This document shows positions 26,068-40,229 of a stretch of 64,000 nt of DNA, piece after piece. Made by a program: the position numbers and the translations under genes. Source of the stretch: Heliocidaris erythrogramma (lineage: Eukaryota > Echinodermata > Echinoidea > Camarodonta > Echinometridae); assembly GCA_025617745.1 (NCBI GenBank), contig CM046863.1:930001-994000 (forward strand), written 5' to 3'. The notes beneath the pieces are model-generated. The model searched no databases. It was not told where the DNA came from and saw nothing but the letters and a program-made list of their open reading frames with translations. How positions within the stretch are numbered: the first letter of the stretch is position 1; every line of letters begins with the position of its first letter.

Positions 26068-28284
26068 TTAGGTGGTCTGTCGGTATCGACAGATCACCTA
26101 TTAGTTTTGTCAAGATTTTTCTTCTTTATTAGGTGGTCTGTCGGTATCGACAGATCACCTTTTAATTTTGTCAGAATTTTCTTCTTTATTATTAGGTGGT
26201 CTGTCATTTATGACAGACCTCCTTTTAGTTTTGTCAAGATTTTTAGGTGGTCTGTCGGTATCGACAGATCACCTTTTAATTTTGTCAGAATTTTCTTTTT
26301 ATTTCTTCTCTTTATGACAAATTCTTGTGGCCACCAAATCTCAAAATCGGCCAGGTCAATATCATCGAGTTTCATGTCAGGTATAAGGTCAATCATGGAC
26401 ATGGTCCATTAAGCTTTTGGAGGTCATCAGCTCATCGTGACGTCATCAAGACGCCATTTTGTAAATTTACAAGATCGGTTATATCTTCATAATCGATCAT
26501 CAAAAATCAACTATATTCACATCACATAAACTTCACATGACGGGTCATCAAGTCATGTCCTCACAGGTCATCTAGAGGTCAGGACGTGCGCGTACGCGCG
26601 CGTCAAAATTTAAAAATGCTCAAAATCACGTAGGATCAAGTCTGCACACGTTTCAGGTCATTTTGAGCATTTCAAAAAATATCCGTACGTAAGCGTCCGC
26701 GCGCGCGTTTTACGCGCGCACAAGTCGTAAATAACGTTAAATCGCTGTTTTTTCGATTGATTTACAATCCTGACACTTTTCTTCATCATTTCCATCAACT
26801 TGGAATCAATTTCAATCAATAATAAGGTCGTACGGGCGCGTCAAAGTTCAAAATCCGTGCGCGCGTCTATGGCGAAAATAACGTCAAAACGTGCAAAAAC
26901 ATGCCTCTACAAAATTAACTCTAGCTCTTTAAATAGTCCACAAACCCCCAATTTTTTTGTCATCATCACGTAGGGTATGAATCATAGATTTCATTTCATG
27001 TATCATTTGACCCTTATAAACATTATGACGTCATCAAAATGACGCAGAATTCAAAATTTCCAATTTTCATGTTTTGACGCCGTCACATTTATGCAAATTT
27101 GGCTCTAGTTTCGTAATTATTTGTCGTTTTTCGCCCAGATTTTGCTATGTCATAGCTGAGACAATTCTCTACAAGATCAATTATCACGGTTTTTCATTTT
27201 GATGACGTCATCACAGTGAAATTTTCAATTAAAGATGCCATGTCAGAATTTTCCCTATTTGCGTGTTATGTCTATGGAAGATGATTTTTTTTCGAATCGT
27301 GAATCTACATGACATTGTTCTCTGAGCTGTATCTCAGTTGTTTTTGGTCTATTTTCTTCCAGATTTTAGTATGTTATAGCTGAGACTATAAGCTTTTACA
27401 AGTGTTGTCTCCAATTTTTGATCAGATGTCGGGATCATGCCAAATTTTTCACTACAAAATGTGATTTGAGAATCCCGTTTTTCGTTCACGTGTTATCTCT
27501 ATGGGAAATGTTTTGGTATATTGGTCAAAGCACTTGCCTCTCACTCCGGTGACCCAGGTTCGATCCCCGGTGGGTCCATTAAATTTTTTTTTTTTTTTTT
27601 TGCTTCTTTTTGCCTTTCATTTTCCATCTTGTTCGACTATTATAACATAAGCAATCACAAACCAAGTAATAAACTGCCTTATTTTGCGTGTTATGTCTAT
27701 TGGAAATTACTGTGCAGTGGTTTATGTATAACCCTATGGAAAATTTATCAAAATTGGCTCAGTCAATTATCTTAAAATTTTCGTTAGTCATCAGTCCTAA
27801 TAAGGTTAAGTTCCCGCATCTTTTCAAGGTCCTCAGATTATTGTGACGTCTTCTACGCGCCATTTTCTACAAATCAACTTATGGCCGTACCTTCGTAACG
27901 AAATGTCATTCTGTTTCATATTTGGCATAGTTAAGGTCAATGTCATTCCAGTCATGGTCATCACAATTATCACCATCATCATCCTCCTCATTATCATCAC
28001 TGTCAGGATATAATGATCACCATCATGAATTATTATCATCAACATCATTATCATCACTGTCATGATATTCATGATGATGATTATCATCAACATCATCACA
28101 TCTTCCAATGACCGTTTCACACATTTTCTACATTCCTGTCCTCAAGAAGCATCTCCATGCGTGGCATTCTTGACTTCCTACATGTATCTTCAGTCTAGCA
28201 TTATGATCATCCTGATTACAATCATGATCATACAAATTGAAAGACAGACCACCTAATTCGTCCTCATGACGAATTAAATTCTAG
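26068..28284 (+). mobile_element. Helentron-like unit H with stacked 5' ends
   Basis: Four 5' ends lie in a row at 26068, 26129, 26192 and 26243; three are of the GTCGGTATCGAC type and one of the GTCATTTATGAC type. A single body follows. tRNA-like module type 1 at 27511-27577: box A-like TGGTCAAAGCACTTG at 27522-27536, box B GGTTCGATCCC at 27557-27567, and a long T-run right after. CTAG at 28281-28284. Confidence 0.8.
27511..27577 (+). other. tRNA-like module, type 1 (exemplar)
   Basis: Contains an A-box-like and a perfect B-box-like sequence at tRNA-like spacing, followed by a T-run that could end Pol III transcription. Equivalent modules lie at about 9734-9803, 12042-12107, 14608-14677, 16860-16927, 19749-19818, 25108-25178, 29560-29626, 35357-35427, 37653-37720, 41450-41517 and 47922-47985, with a truncated one at 33338-33369. 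The cloverleaf is imperfect, so it is a tRNA-derived (SINE-head-like) module rather than a functional tRNA gene. Confidence 0.55.
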
Positions 28285-30576
28285 TTAGGTGGTCTGTCGG
28301 TATCGACAGATCACCTTTTAATTTTGTCAAGATTTTTCTTCTTTATTTCTTTATTTATTTATTTTTATTACAAAATTTTGTGGCCACCAAATCTCAAAAT
28401 CAGCCAGGTCAATATCATCGAGTTTCATGTCATGTATGAGGTCAATCATGGACATGGTCCATTAAGCTTTTGGAGGTCATCAGGTCATCGTGACGTCATC
28501 AAGACGCCATTTTGTAAATTTACAAGATCGATTATATCTTCATAATCGATCATCAAAAATCAACTATATTTATATCACATAAACTTCACATGATGGGTCA
28601 TCAAGTCATGTCCTCACAGGTCATCTAGAAGTCAGGACGCGCGCGTATGCGCGCGTCAAAATTTAAAAATGCTCAAAATCACATAGGATCAAGTCTGCAC
28701 ACGTTTCAGGTCATTTTGAGCATTTCAAAAATGTTCGTGCGTAAGCGTCCGCGCGCGCGTTTTACGCGCGCACAAGTCGTCAATAACGTTAAAACGCTGT
28801 TTTTTCGATTGATTTGCAATCCTGACACTTTTCTTCATCATTTCCATCAACTTGGAATCAATTTCAATCAATAATAAGGTCGTACGGGCGCGTCAAAGTT
28901 CAAAATCCGTGCGCGCGTCTATGGCGAAAATAACGTAAAAACGTGCAAAAACATGCCTCTACAAAATTAACTCTAGCTCTTTAAATAGTCCAAACCCCCC
29001 AATTTTTTGTCATCATCAGGTAGGGTATGAATCACAGATTTCATTTCATGTATCACTTGACCCTTATAAACATTATGATATCATCAAAATGGCGCCAGAA
29101 ATCAAAATTTCCATTTTTCATGTTTTGACGTCATCACATTTATGCAAATTTGGCTCTAAATTCGTAATTATTGGTCTTTTTCGCCCAGATTTTGATATGT
29201 TATAGCTGAGACAATTCTCTACAAGATCAGTTACCACGGTTTTTCATTTTGATGACGTCATCATATTGAAATTTTCAATTAAAAACGACATGTCAGAATT
29301 TCCCCTTTTTGCGTGTTATGTCTATGGAAGATGATTTTTTTTCGAATCATGAATCTACATGACATCGTTCTCTGAGCAGTATCTCAGTTATTTTTGGTCT
29401 ATTTCCTTCCAGATTTTAATATGTTGTAGCTGAGACTATAAGCTTTATTAGTAAGCACTCCAATTTTTGATCAGATGTCGGGATCATGCCTAATTTTGAA
29501 CTACCAAAGGGATTTGAGAATCCCGTTTTTCGTTTACGTGTTATCTCTATGGGAAATGTTTTGGTATATTGGTCAAAGCACTTGCCTCTCACTCCGGTGA
29601 CCAGGTTCGATCCCCAGTGGGTCATTAAAAAATTTTTTTTTTTGCTTCTTTTTGCCTTTCATTTTTACCATCTTGTTCGACTATTAAAACATAAGCAATC
29701 ACAAACCAAGTAATAAACTGCCTTATTTTGCGTGTTTTGTCTATTGGAAAGTAGTGTGCAGTAGTTTGTGTACAACCCTATGGAAATTTCTCAAAATTGG
29801 CTTGGTCAATTATCTTCAAATTTTCGTCAGTCATCAGTCCTAATAAGGTCAAGTTCGCGCATCTTTTTCAAGGTCATCAGATTATCGTGACGTCATCCAG
29901 ATGACATTTTGTAAAAATCAACTTATGGTCGTATCTTCATAACGAATTGTTTCTCTTTCATATTTGGCATGGTTAAGGTCACCGTCATTGCAGTCATGGT
30001 CATCACCATCACCATCATCATCATTATATCATCATGATTATCATCAACATCATTATCATCATCACTGTCATGATATCCATGATGATGATGATGATAATGC
30101 TGATTAACATCAACACCATTATCATCATTACTGTCATGATGATATAATGATCATCATCATGATTTTCAACATCATTATCATCACTGTCATGATGATATTC
30201 ATGATGATGATTATCATCAACATCATTATCATCATCACTGTCATGATATTCATGATGATGATGATGATGATTAACATCAAAATCATTATCATCATCACTG
30301 TCATGATGATATAATGCTCATCAACATCATTATCATCATCACTGTCATGATATGATCATCACCATGATTATCATCAACATCATTACATCTTCCAATGACC
30401 GTTTCACACATTTTTCTACATTCCTGTCCTCAAGAAGCATCTCATGCGTGGCATTCTTGACTTCTTATCTTCAGTTTAGTATTTCCCCATTATTATGATC
30501 ATCTTGATTACAATCATGATCATACAAATTGAAAGACAGACCACCTAATTCGTCCTCATGACGAATTAAATTCTAG
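28285..30576 (+). mobile_element. Helentron-like unit I
   Basis: Starts directly after the CTAG of unit H. GTCGGTATCGAC-type hairpin, type 1 tRNA-like module at about 29560-29626, minisatellite 30000-30385, CTAG at 30573-30576. Confidence 0.8.
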
Positions 30577-31962
30577 TTAGGTGGTCTGTCGGTATCGACA
30601 GATCACCTTTTAATTTTGTCAAGATTTTTCTTCTTTATTTCTTTATTTCTTTATTTTTATTACAAAATGTTGTGGCCACCAAATCTCAAATCAGCCAGGT
30701 CAATATCATCGAGTTTCATGTCATGTATGAGGTCAATCATGGACATGGTCCATTAAGCTTTTGGAGGTCATCAGGTCATCGTGACGTCATCAAGACGCCA
30801 TTTTGTAAATTGACAAGATCGATTATATCTTCATAATCGATCATCAAAAATCAACTATATTCACATCATATAAACTTCACATGACGGGTCATCAAGTTAT
30901 GTCCTCACAGGTCATCTAGAGGTCAGGACGTGCGCGTACGCGCGCGTCAAAATTTAAAAATGCTCAAAATCACGTAGGATCAAGTCTGCACACGTTTCAG
31001 GTCATTTTGAGCATTTCAAAAATGTCCGTGCGTAAGCGTCTGCGCGCGGGTACAACGCGCGCGCAAGTCGTAGATAACGTTAAAACGCTGTTTTTTCGAT
31101 TGATTTGCAATCCTGACACTTTGCTTCTTTTTGCCTTTCATTTTACCATCTTCTTCGACTATTATATCATATACAATCACAAACCATGTACTAAACTGCC
31201 TTATTTTGCGTGTTTTGTCTATTGGAAAGTAGTGTGCAGTAGTTTGTGTACAACCAGATGGAAATTTCTCAAAATTGGCATACTCAATTATCTTCAAATT
31301 TTCGGCAGTCATCAGTCCTAATAAGGTCAAGTTCGCGCATCTTTTTCAAGCTCATCAGATTATCGTGACGTCATCCAGGCGACATTTTGTAAAAATCAAC
31401 TTATGGTCGTATCTTCATAACGAAATGTGATTGCTCTTTCATATTTGGCATGGTAAAGGTCACTGTCATTGCAGTCATGGTCATCACCATTATCATCACC
31501 ATCACCATCACCATCATCATCATTATATCACTATCATGATTATCATCAACAACATTATCATCATCACTGTCATGATGATATTCATGATGATGATTATCAT
31601 CAACATCATTATCATCAGCACTGTCATATTTATGATGATGATGATGATGATTAACATTAAAATCATTATCATCATCACTGTCATGATATGATCATCATCA
31701 TGATTATCATCAACATCATTATCATCACTGTCATGATATTCATGATGATGATTATCATCAACGTCATCACATCTTCCAATGACCGTTTCACACATTTTTT
31801 CTACATTCCTGTCCTCAAGAAACATCTCCATGCATGGCATTCTTGACTTCCTATCTTCAGTTTAGTATTTCCCCACTGTTATGATCATCCTGCTTACAAT
31901 CATGATCATACAAAGTGAAAGACAGACCACCTAATTCGTCCTCATGACGAATTAAATTCTAG
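30577..31962 (+). mobile_element. Chimeric Helentron-like unit J
   Basis: The 5' part (30577-31120) matches unit M. At CCTGACACTTT it switches to the segment after the tRNA-like module of unit G, skipping about 1.1 kb of body. The switch is the junction of the ~5.9 kb duplication. 3' CTAG at 31959-31962. Confidence 0.8.
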
Positions 31963-31990
31963 TTATTGTCATTATTGCTATCATTAATTA

Positions 31991-34078
31991 TTAGGTGGTC
32001 TGTCGGTATCGACAGATCACCTATTAGTTTTGTCAAGATTTTTCTTCTTTATTAGGTGGTCTGTCGGTATCGACAGATCACCTTTTAATTTTGTCAGAAT
32101 TTTCTTCTTTATTATTAGGTGGTCTGTCATTTATGACAGACCTCCTTTTAGTTTTGTCAAGATTTTTAGGTGGTCTGTCGGTATCGACAGATCACCTTTT
32201 AATTTTGTCAGAATTTTCTTTTTATTTCTTCTCTTTATGACAAATTCTTGTGGCCACCAAATCTCAAAATCGGCCAGGTCAATATCATCGAGTTTCATGT
32301 CAGGTATAAGGTCAATCATGGACATGGTCCATTAAGCTTTTGGAGGTCATCAGCTCATCGTGACGTCATCAAGACGCCATTTTGAAATTTACAAGATCGG
32401 TTATATCTTCATAATCGATCATCAAAAATCAACTATATTCACATCACATAAACTTCACATGACGGGTCATCAAGTCATGTCCTCACAGGTCATCTAAAGG
32501 TCAGGACGTGCGCGTACGCGCGCGTCAAAATTTAAAAATGCTCAAAATCACGTAGGATCAAGTCTGCACACGTTTCAGGTCATTTTGAGCATTTCAAAAA
32601 TATCCGTACGTAAGCGTCCGCGCGCGCGTTTTACGCGCGCACAAGTCGTAAATAACGTTAAATCGCTGTTTTTTCGATTGATTTACAATCCTGACACTTT
32701 TCTTCATCATTTCCATCAACTTGGAATCAATTTCAATCAATAATAAGGTCGTACGGGCGCGTCAAAGTTCAAAATCCGTGCGCGCGTCTATGGCGAAAAT
32801 AACGTCAAAACGTGCAAAAACATGCCTCTACAAAATTAACTCTAGCTCTTTAAATAGTCCACAAACCCCCAATTTTTTTGTCATCATCACGTAGGGTATG
32901 AATCATAGATTTCATTTCATGTATCATTTGACCCTTATAAACATTATGACGTCATCAAAATGACGCCAGAATTCAAAATTTCCAATTTTCATGTTTTGAC
33001 GCCGTCACATTTATGCAAATTTGGCTCTAGTTTCGTAATTATTTGTCGTTTTTCGCCCAGATTTTGCTATGTCATAGCTGAGACAATTCTCTACAAGATC
33101 AATTATCACGATTTTTCATTTTGATGACGTCATCACAGTGAAATTTTCAATTAAAGATGCCATGTCAGAATTTTCCCTATTTGCGTGTTATGTCTATGGA
33201 AGATGATTTTTTTTCGAATCGTGAATCTACATGACATTGTTCTCTGAGCTGTATCTCAGTTGTTTTTGGTCTATTTTCTTCCAGATTTTAGTATGTTATA
33301 GCTGAGACTATAAGCTTTTACAAGTGTTGTCTCAATCTGGTGACCCAGGTTCGATCCCCGGTGGGTCCATTAAATTTTTTTTTTTTTTTTTTGCTTCTTT
33401 TTGCCTTTCATTTTACCATCTTGTTCGACTATTATAACATAAGCAATCACAAACCAAGTAATAAACTGCCTTATTTTGCGTGTTATGTCTATTGGAAATT
33501 ACTGTGCAGTGGTTTATGTATAACCCTATGGAAAATTTATCAAAATTGGCTCAGTCAATTATCTTAAAATTTTCGTTAGTCATCAGTCCTAATAAGGTTA
33601 AGTTCCCGCATCTTTTTCAAGGTCCTCAGATTATTGTGACGTCTTCTACGCGCCATTTTCTACAAATCAACTTATGGTCGTACCTTCGTAACGAAATGTC
33701 ATTTCTGTTTCATATTTGGCATAGTTAAGGTCAATGTCATTCCAGTCATGGTCATCACAATTATCACCATCATCATCCTCCTCATTATCATCACTGTCAG
33801 GATATAATGATCACCATCATGATTATTATCATCAACATCATTATCATCACTGTCATGATATTCATGATGATGATTATCATCAACATCATCACATCTTCCA
33901 ATGACCGTTTCACACATTTTTCTACATTCCTGTCCTCAAGAAGCATCTCCATGCGTGGCATTCTTGACTTCCTACATGTATCTTCAGTCTAGCATTATGA
34001 TCATCCTGATTACAATCATGATCATACAAATTGAAAGACAGACCACCTAATTCGTCCTCATGACGAATTAAATTCTAG
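31991..34078 (+). mobile_element. Helentron-like unit K (duplicate of H)
   Basis: Repeats the four stacked 5' ends of unit H. At about 33334 GTTGTCTC is joined to AATCTGGTGACCCAGG, deleting about 130 bp including box A; box B remains. CTAG at 34075-34078. Confidence 0.8.
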
Positions 34079-36376
34079 TTAGGTGGTCTGTCGGTATCGA
34101 CAGATCACCTTTTAATTTTGTCAAGATTTTTCTTCTTTATTTCTTTATTTATTTATTTTTATTACAAAATTTTGTGGCCACCAAATCTCAAAATCAGCCA
34201 GGTCAATATCATCGAGTTTCATGTCATGTATGAGGTCAATCATGGACATGGTCCATTAAGCTTTTGGAGGTCATCAGGTCATCGTGACGTCATCAAGACG
34301 CCATTTTGTAAATTTACAAGATCGATTATATCTTCATAATCGATCATCAAAAATCAACTATATTTATATCACATAAACTTCACATGATGGGTCATCAAGT
34401 CATGTCCTCACAGGTCATCTAGAAGTCAGGACGCGCGCGTATGCGCGCGTCAAAATTTAAAAATGCTCAAAATCACATAGGATCAAGTCTGCACACGTTT
34501 CAGGTCATTTTGAGCATTTCAAAAATGTTCGTGCGTAAGCGTCCGCGCGCGCGTTTTACGCGCGCACAAGTCGTCAATAACGTTAAAACGCTGTTTTTTC
34601 GATTGATTTGCAATCCTGACACTTTTCTTCATCATTTCCATCAACTTGGAATCAATTTCAATCAATAATAAGGTCGTACGGGCGCGTCAAAGTTCAAAAT
34701 CCGTGCGCGCGTCTATGGCGAAAATAACGTAAAAACGTGCAAAAACATGCCTCTACAAAATTAACTCTAGCTCTTTAAATAGTCCACAAACCCCCCATTT
34801 TTTGTCATCATCAGGTAGGGTATGAATCACAGATTTCATTTCATGTATCACTTGACCCTTATAAACATTATGATATCATCAAAATGGCGCCAGAAATCAA
34901 AATTTCCATTTTTCATGTTTTGACGTCATCACATTTATGCAAATTTGGCTCTAAATTCGTAATTATTGGTCTTTTTTCGCCCAGATTTTGATATGTTATA
35001 GCTGAGACAATTCTCTACAAGATCAGTTACCACGGTTTTTCATTTTGATGACGTCATCATATTGAAATTTTCAATTAAAAACGACATGTCAGAATTTCCC
35101 CTTTTTGCGTGTTATGTCTATGGAAGATGATTTTTTTTCGAATCATGAATCTACATGACATCGTTCTCTGAGCAGTATCTCAGTTATTTTTGGTCTATTT
35201 CCTTCCAGATTTTAATATGTTGTAGCTGAGACTATAAGCTTTTATTAGTAAGCACTCCAATTTTTGATCAGATGTCGGGATCATGCCTAATTTTGAACTA
35301 CCAAATGGGATTTGAGAATCCCGTTTTTCGTTTACGTGTTATCTCTATGGGAAATGTTTTGGTATATTGGTCAAAGCACTTGCCTCTCACTCCGGTGACC
35401 CAGGTTCGATCCCCAGTGGGTCCATTAAAAAATTTTTTTTTTTGCTTCTTTTTGCCTTTCATTTTACCATCTTGTTCGACTATTAAAACATAAGCAATCA
35501 CAAACCAAGTAATAAACTGCCTTATTTTGCGTGTTTTGTCTATTGGAAAGTAGTGTGCAGTAGTTTGTGTACAACCCTATGGAAATTTCTCAAAATTGGC
35601 TTGGTCAATTATCTTCAAATTTTCGTCAGTCATCAGTCCTAATAAGGTCAAGTTCGCGCATCTTTTTCAAGGTCATCAGATTATCGTGACGTCATCCAGA
35701 TGACATTTTGTAAAAATCAACTTATGGTCGTATCTTCATAACGAATTGTTTCTCTTTCATATTTGGCATGGTTAAGGTCACCGTCATTGCAGTCATGGTC
35801 ATCACCATCACCATCATCATCATTATATCATCATGATTATCATCAACATCATTATCATCATCACTGTCATGATATCCATGATGATGATGATGATAATGCT
35901 GATTAACATCAACACCATTATCATCATTACTGTCATGATGATATAATGATCATCATCATGATTTTCAACATCATTATCATCACTGTCATGATGATATTCA
36001 TGATGATGATTATCATCAACATCATTATCATCATCACTGTCATGATATTCATGATGATGATGATGATGATTAACATCAAAATCATTATCATCATCACTGT
36101 CATGATGATATAATGCTCATCAACATCATTATCATCATCACTGTCATGATATGATCATCACCATGATTATCATCAACATCATTACATCTTCCAATGACCG
36201 TTTCACACATTTTTCTACATTCCTGTCCTCAAGAAGCATCTCCATGCGTGGCATTCTTGACTTCTTATCTTCAGTTTAGTATTTCCCCATTATTATGATC
36301 ATCTTGATTACAATCATGATCATACAAATTGAAAGACAGACCACCTAATTCGTCCTCATGACGAATTAAATTCTAG
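34079..36376 (+). mobile_element. Helentron-like unit L (duplicate of I)
   Basis: Nearly identical to unit I over its whole length, including type 1 module at about 35357-35427 and minisatellite 35800-36190. CTAG at 36373-36376. Confidence 0.8.
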
Positions 36377-38441
36377 TTAGGTGGTCTGTCGGTATCGACA
36401 GATCACCTTTTAATTTTGTCAAGATTTTTCTTCTTTATTTCTTTATTTCTTTATTTTTATTACAAAATGTTGTGGCCACCAAATCTCAAAATCAGCCAGG
36501 TCAATATCATCGAGTTTCATGTCATGTATGAGGTCAATCATGGACATGGTCCATTAAGCTTTTGGAGGTCATCAGGTCATCGTGACGTCATCAAGACGCC
36601 ATTTTGTAAATTGACAAGATCGATTATATCTTCATAATCGATCATCAAAAATCAACTATATTCACATCATATAAACTTCACATGACGGGTCATCAAGTTA
36701 TGTCCTCACAGGTCATCTAGAGGTCAGGACGTGCGCGTACGCGCGCGTCAAAATTTAAAAATGCTCAAAATCACGTAGGATCAAGTCTGCACACGTTTCA
36801 GGTCATTTTGAGCATTTCAAAAATGTCCGTGCGTAAGCGTCTGCGCGCGGGTACAACGCGCGCGCAAGTCGTAGATAACGTTAAAACGCTGTTTTTTCGA
36901 TTGATTTGCAATCCTGACACTTTTCTTCATCATTTCCATCAACTTGGAATCAATTTCAATCAATAATAAAGTCGTACGGGCGCGTCAAATTTCAAAATCC
37001 GTGCGCGCATCTATGGCGAAAATAACGTAAAAAAGTGCAAAAACATGCCTCTACAAAATTAACTCTAGCTCTTTAAATAGTCCATAAACCCCCCAACTTT
37101 TTTTCATCATCGGGTAGGGTATGAATCATAGATATGATTTCATGTATCATTTGACCCTTATAAACATTATGACGTCATCAAAATGGCGCCAGAAGTCAAA
37201 ATTTCCATTTTTCATGTTTTGACGTCATCACATTTATGCAAATTTTGCTCTAGATTCGTAATTATTAGTCGTTTCTCGCCCAGATTTTAATATGTTGTAG
37301 CTGAGGCAATTTCCTACAAAATCAGTCTTCACCACTTTTCATTTTGATGACGTCATCACAGTGAAAATTTCAATTAAAGATGCCATGTCAGAATTTTCCC
37401 TATTTGCGTGTTATGTCTATGGAAGATGATTTTTTTTCGAATCGTGAATCTACATGACATTGTTCTCTGAGCTGTATCTCAGTTGTTTTTGGTCTATTTT
37501 CTTCCAGATTTTAGTATGTTATAGCTGAGACTATAAGCTTTTACAAATGTTGTCTCCAATTTTTGATCAGATGTCGGGATCATGCCCAATTTTTCACTAC
37601 AAAATGTGATTTGAGAATCCCGTTTTTCGTTCACGTGTTATCTCTATGGGAAATGTTTTGGTATATTGGTCAAAGCACTTGCCTCTCACTCCGGTGACCC
37701 AGGTTCGATCCCGGTGGGTCCATTAAATTTTTTTATTTTTTTTGCTTCTTTTTGCCTTTCATTTTACCATCTTGTTCGACTATTATAACATAAGCAATCA
37801 CAAACCAAGTAATAAACTGCCTTATTTTGCGTGTTATGTCTATTGGAAATTACTGTGCAGTGGTTTATGTATAACCCTATGGAAAATTTATCAAAATTGG
37901 CTCAGTCAATTATCTTAAAATTTTCGTTAGTCATCAGTCCTAATAAGGTTAAGTTCCCGCATCTTTTTCAAGGTCCTCAGATTATTGTGACGTCTTCTAC
38001 GCGCCATTTTCTACAAATCAACTTATGGTCGTACCTTCGTAACGAAATGTCATTTCTGTTTCATATTTGGCATAGTTAAGGTCAATGTCATTCCAGTCAT
38101 GGTCATCACAATTATCACCATCATCATCCTCCTCATTATCATCACTGTCAGGATATAATGATCATCATCATGATTATTATCATCAACATCATTATCATCA
38201 CTGTCATGATATTCATGATGATGATTATCATCAACATCATCACATCTTCCAATGACCGTTTCACACATTTTTTTACATTCCTGTCCTCAAGAAGCATCTC
38301 CATGCGTGGCATTCTTGACTTCCTACATGTATCTTCAGTCTAGCATTATGATCATCCTGATTACAATCCCCGTTACAATCATGATCGTACAAATTGAAAG
38401 ACAGACCACCTAATTCGTCCTCATGACGAATTAAATTCTAG
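36377..38441 (+). mobile_element. Helentron-like unit M
   Basis: Complete version of the unit whose 5' part was copied into unit J. Type 1 module at about 37653-37720. The 3' third is like units H and K. CTAG at 38438-38441. Confidence 0.8.
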
Positions 38442-40229
38442 TTCTTTATTCTTTTTATTACAAAATCTTGTGGCCACCAAATCTCAAAATCGGCCAGGTC
38501 AATATCATCGAGTTTCATGTCATGTATGAGGTCAATCATGGACATGGTCCATTAAGCTTTTGAAGGTCATCAGGTCATCGTGACGTCATCAAGACGCCAT
38601 TTTGTAAATTTACAAGATCGATTATATCTTCATTATCGATCATCAAAAATCAACTATATTCACATCACATAAACTTCACTTGACAGGTCATCAAGTCATT
38701 TCCTGACAGGTCATCTAGAGGTCAGGACGTGCGCGTACGCGCGCGTCAAAATTTAAAAATGCTCAAAATCACGTAGGATCAAGTCTGCACACGTTTCAGG
38801 TCATTTTGAGCATTTCAAAAATGTCCGTGCGTAAGCGTCCGCGCGCGCGTTTTACGCGCGCGCAAGTCGCAAATAACGTTAAAACGCTGTTTTTTCGACT
38901 GATTTGCAATCCTGACACTTTTCTTCATCATTTCCATCAACTTGGAATCAATTTCAATTAATAATAAGGTCGTACGGGCGCGTCAAAGTTCAAAATCCGT
39001 GCGCGCATCTATGGCGAAAATAACGTAAAAACATGCAAAAACATGCCTGTACAAAATTAACTCTAGCTCTTTAAATAGTCCACAAACCCCCCAATTTTTT
39101 TTCCTCTTTGGGTAGGGGATGAATCATAGATATGATTTCATGTATCATTTGACCCTTATAAACATTATGACGTCATCAAAATGGCGCCAGAATTCAAAAT
39201 TTCCATTTTTCATGTTTTCACGTCGTCACATTTAAGCAAAGTTGGCTCTCGATTCGTAATTATTGCTCGTTTTTCGCCCACATTTTAATATGTTGTAGCT
39301 GAGGCAATTTCCTACAAAATCACTCTCCAACATTTTTCATTTTGATGACGTCATCACAGTGAAATTTTCAATTAAAGATGCCATGTCAGAATTTTCCCTA
39401 TTTGCGTGTTATGTCTATGGAAGATGATTTTTTTTCGAATCATGAATCTACATGACATTGTTCTCTGAGCTGTATCTCAGTTGTTTTTGGTCTATTTTCT
39501 TCCAGATTTTAGTATGTTATAGCTGAGACTATAAGCTTTTACAAATGTGGTCTCCAATTTTTGATCAGATGTCGGGATCATGCCCAATTTTTCACTACAA
39601 AATGTGATTTGAGAATCCCGTTTTCGTTTACGTGTTATCTCTATGGGAAATATTTTGGTCTATCGGTAAAGCACATGACTACCATGGTCAAGGTACCTGG
39701 TTCGATCCCCAGGGCCGATTTTTTTTTTTTTTTTGCTTCTTTTTGCCTCTCATTTTACCATCCTCTTCGACTATTGTAACATAAAAATTCACAAATCATG
39801 TATTAAACTGCCTTATTTTCCGTATTATGTCTATTAGAAAGTAGTGTGCAGTAGTTTATGTACAACCCTATGGAAATTGTGATTTCCTGTCCTGTATTAG
39901 AGCTATGGTGTTAAGCTCCCTAGTATCCTGTATCATCATCATTATTATCATCACCGTCATGATCATCATCGCTATTATTATATCATCGCCATCATCATGT
40001 CATTATAATCATCATAATCACCATTATCATCACCATAATCATTTTACAATGACCGTTACACATTTTGCTACATTCCTGTCCTCAGGAAGCATCTCCATTC
40101 ATGGCATTCTTGACTTCCTATCTTCAGTTTAGTATTTCCCCGTTATTATGATCATCCTGATTACAATCATGATCGTACAAATTGAAAGACAGACCACCTA
40201 ATTCGTCCTCATGACGAATTAAATTCTAG
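38442..40229 (+). mobile_element. Helentron-like unit N (type 2 tRNA-like module)
   Basis: 5' hairpin absent: the unit starts in TTCTTTATTCTTTTTATTAC. Carries the second kind of tRNA-like module at 39656-39717. The minisatellite is short (39930-40045). CTAG at 40226-40229. Confidence 0.75.
39656..39717 (+). other. tRNA-like module, type 2
   Basis: Shares the outer context of type 1 (preceded by ATGGGAAATATTTTGG, followed by a T-run and GCTTCTTTTTGCC) but has a different core: GGTAAAGCAC, a TGAC/GTCA stem around a 7-nt loop TACCATG, then CCTGG-TTCGATC-CCAGG, a perfect T-arm. Also at 44092-44153 (one base changed in the arm) and 46171-46232. The loop would place CCA at the anticodon position, but position 33 is not T, so tRNA function is doubtful. 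Confidence 0.55.

Larger units (their letters stand above)
25199..31120 (+). repeat. Segmental duplication, copy 1 (~5.9 kb)
   Basis: Runs from the 3' part of unit G to the middle of chimeric unit J. It is followed immediately by a second copy. Differences seen are a few single-base substitutions, 1-bp indels and one ~130 bp deletion in copy 2. Confidence 0.85.
31121..36920 (+). repeat. Segmental duplication, copy 2
   Basis: Offset from copy 1 is about 5922 bp up to about 33330, then about 5795 bp after a deletion that removed the 5' part of the tRNA-like module in unit K. Otherwise nearly identical to 25199-31120. Confidence 0.85.

Noticed and set aside
27511..27577. Functional tRNA gene
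   Set aside because: A and B boxes are present, but acceptor and anticodon stems are poor and the module is repeated in every unit; kept as tRNA-like only.
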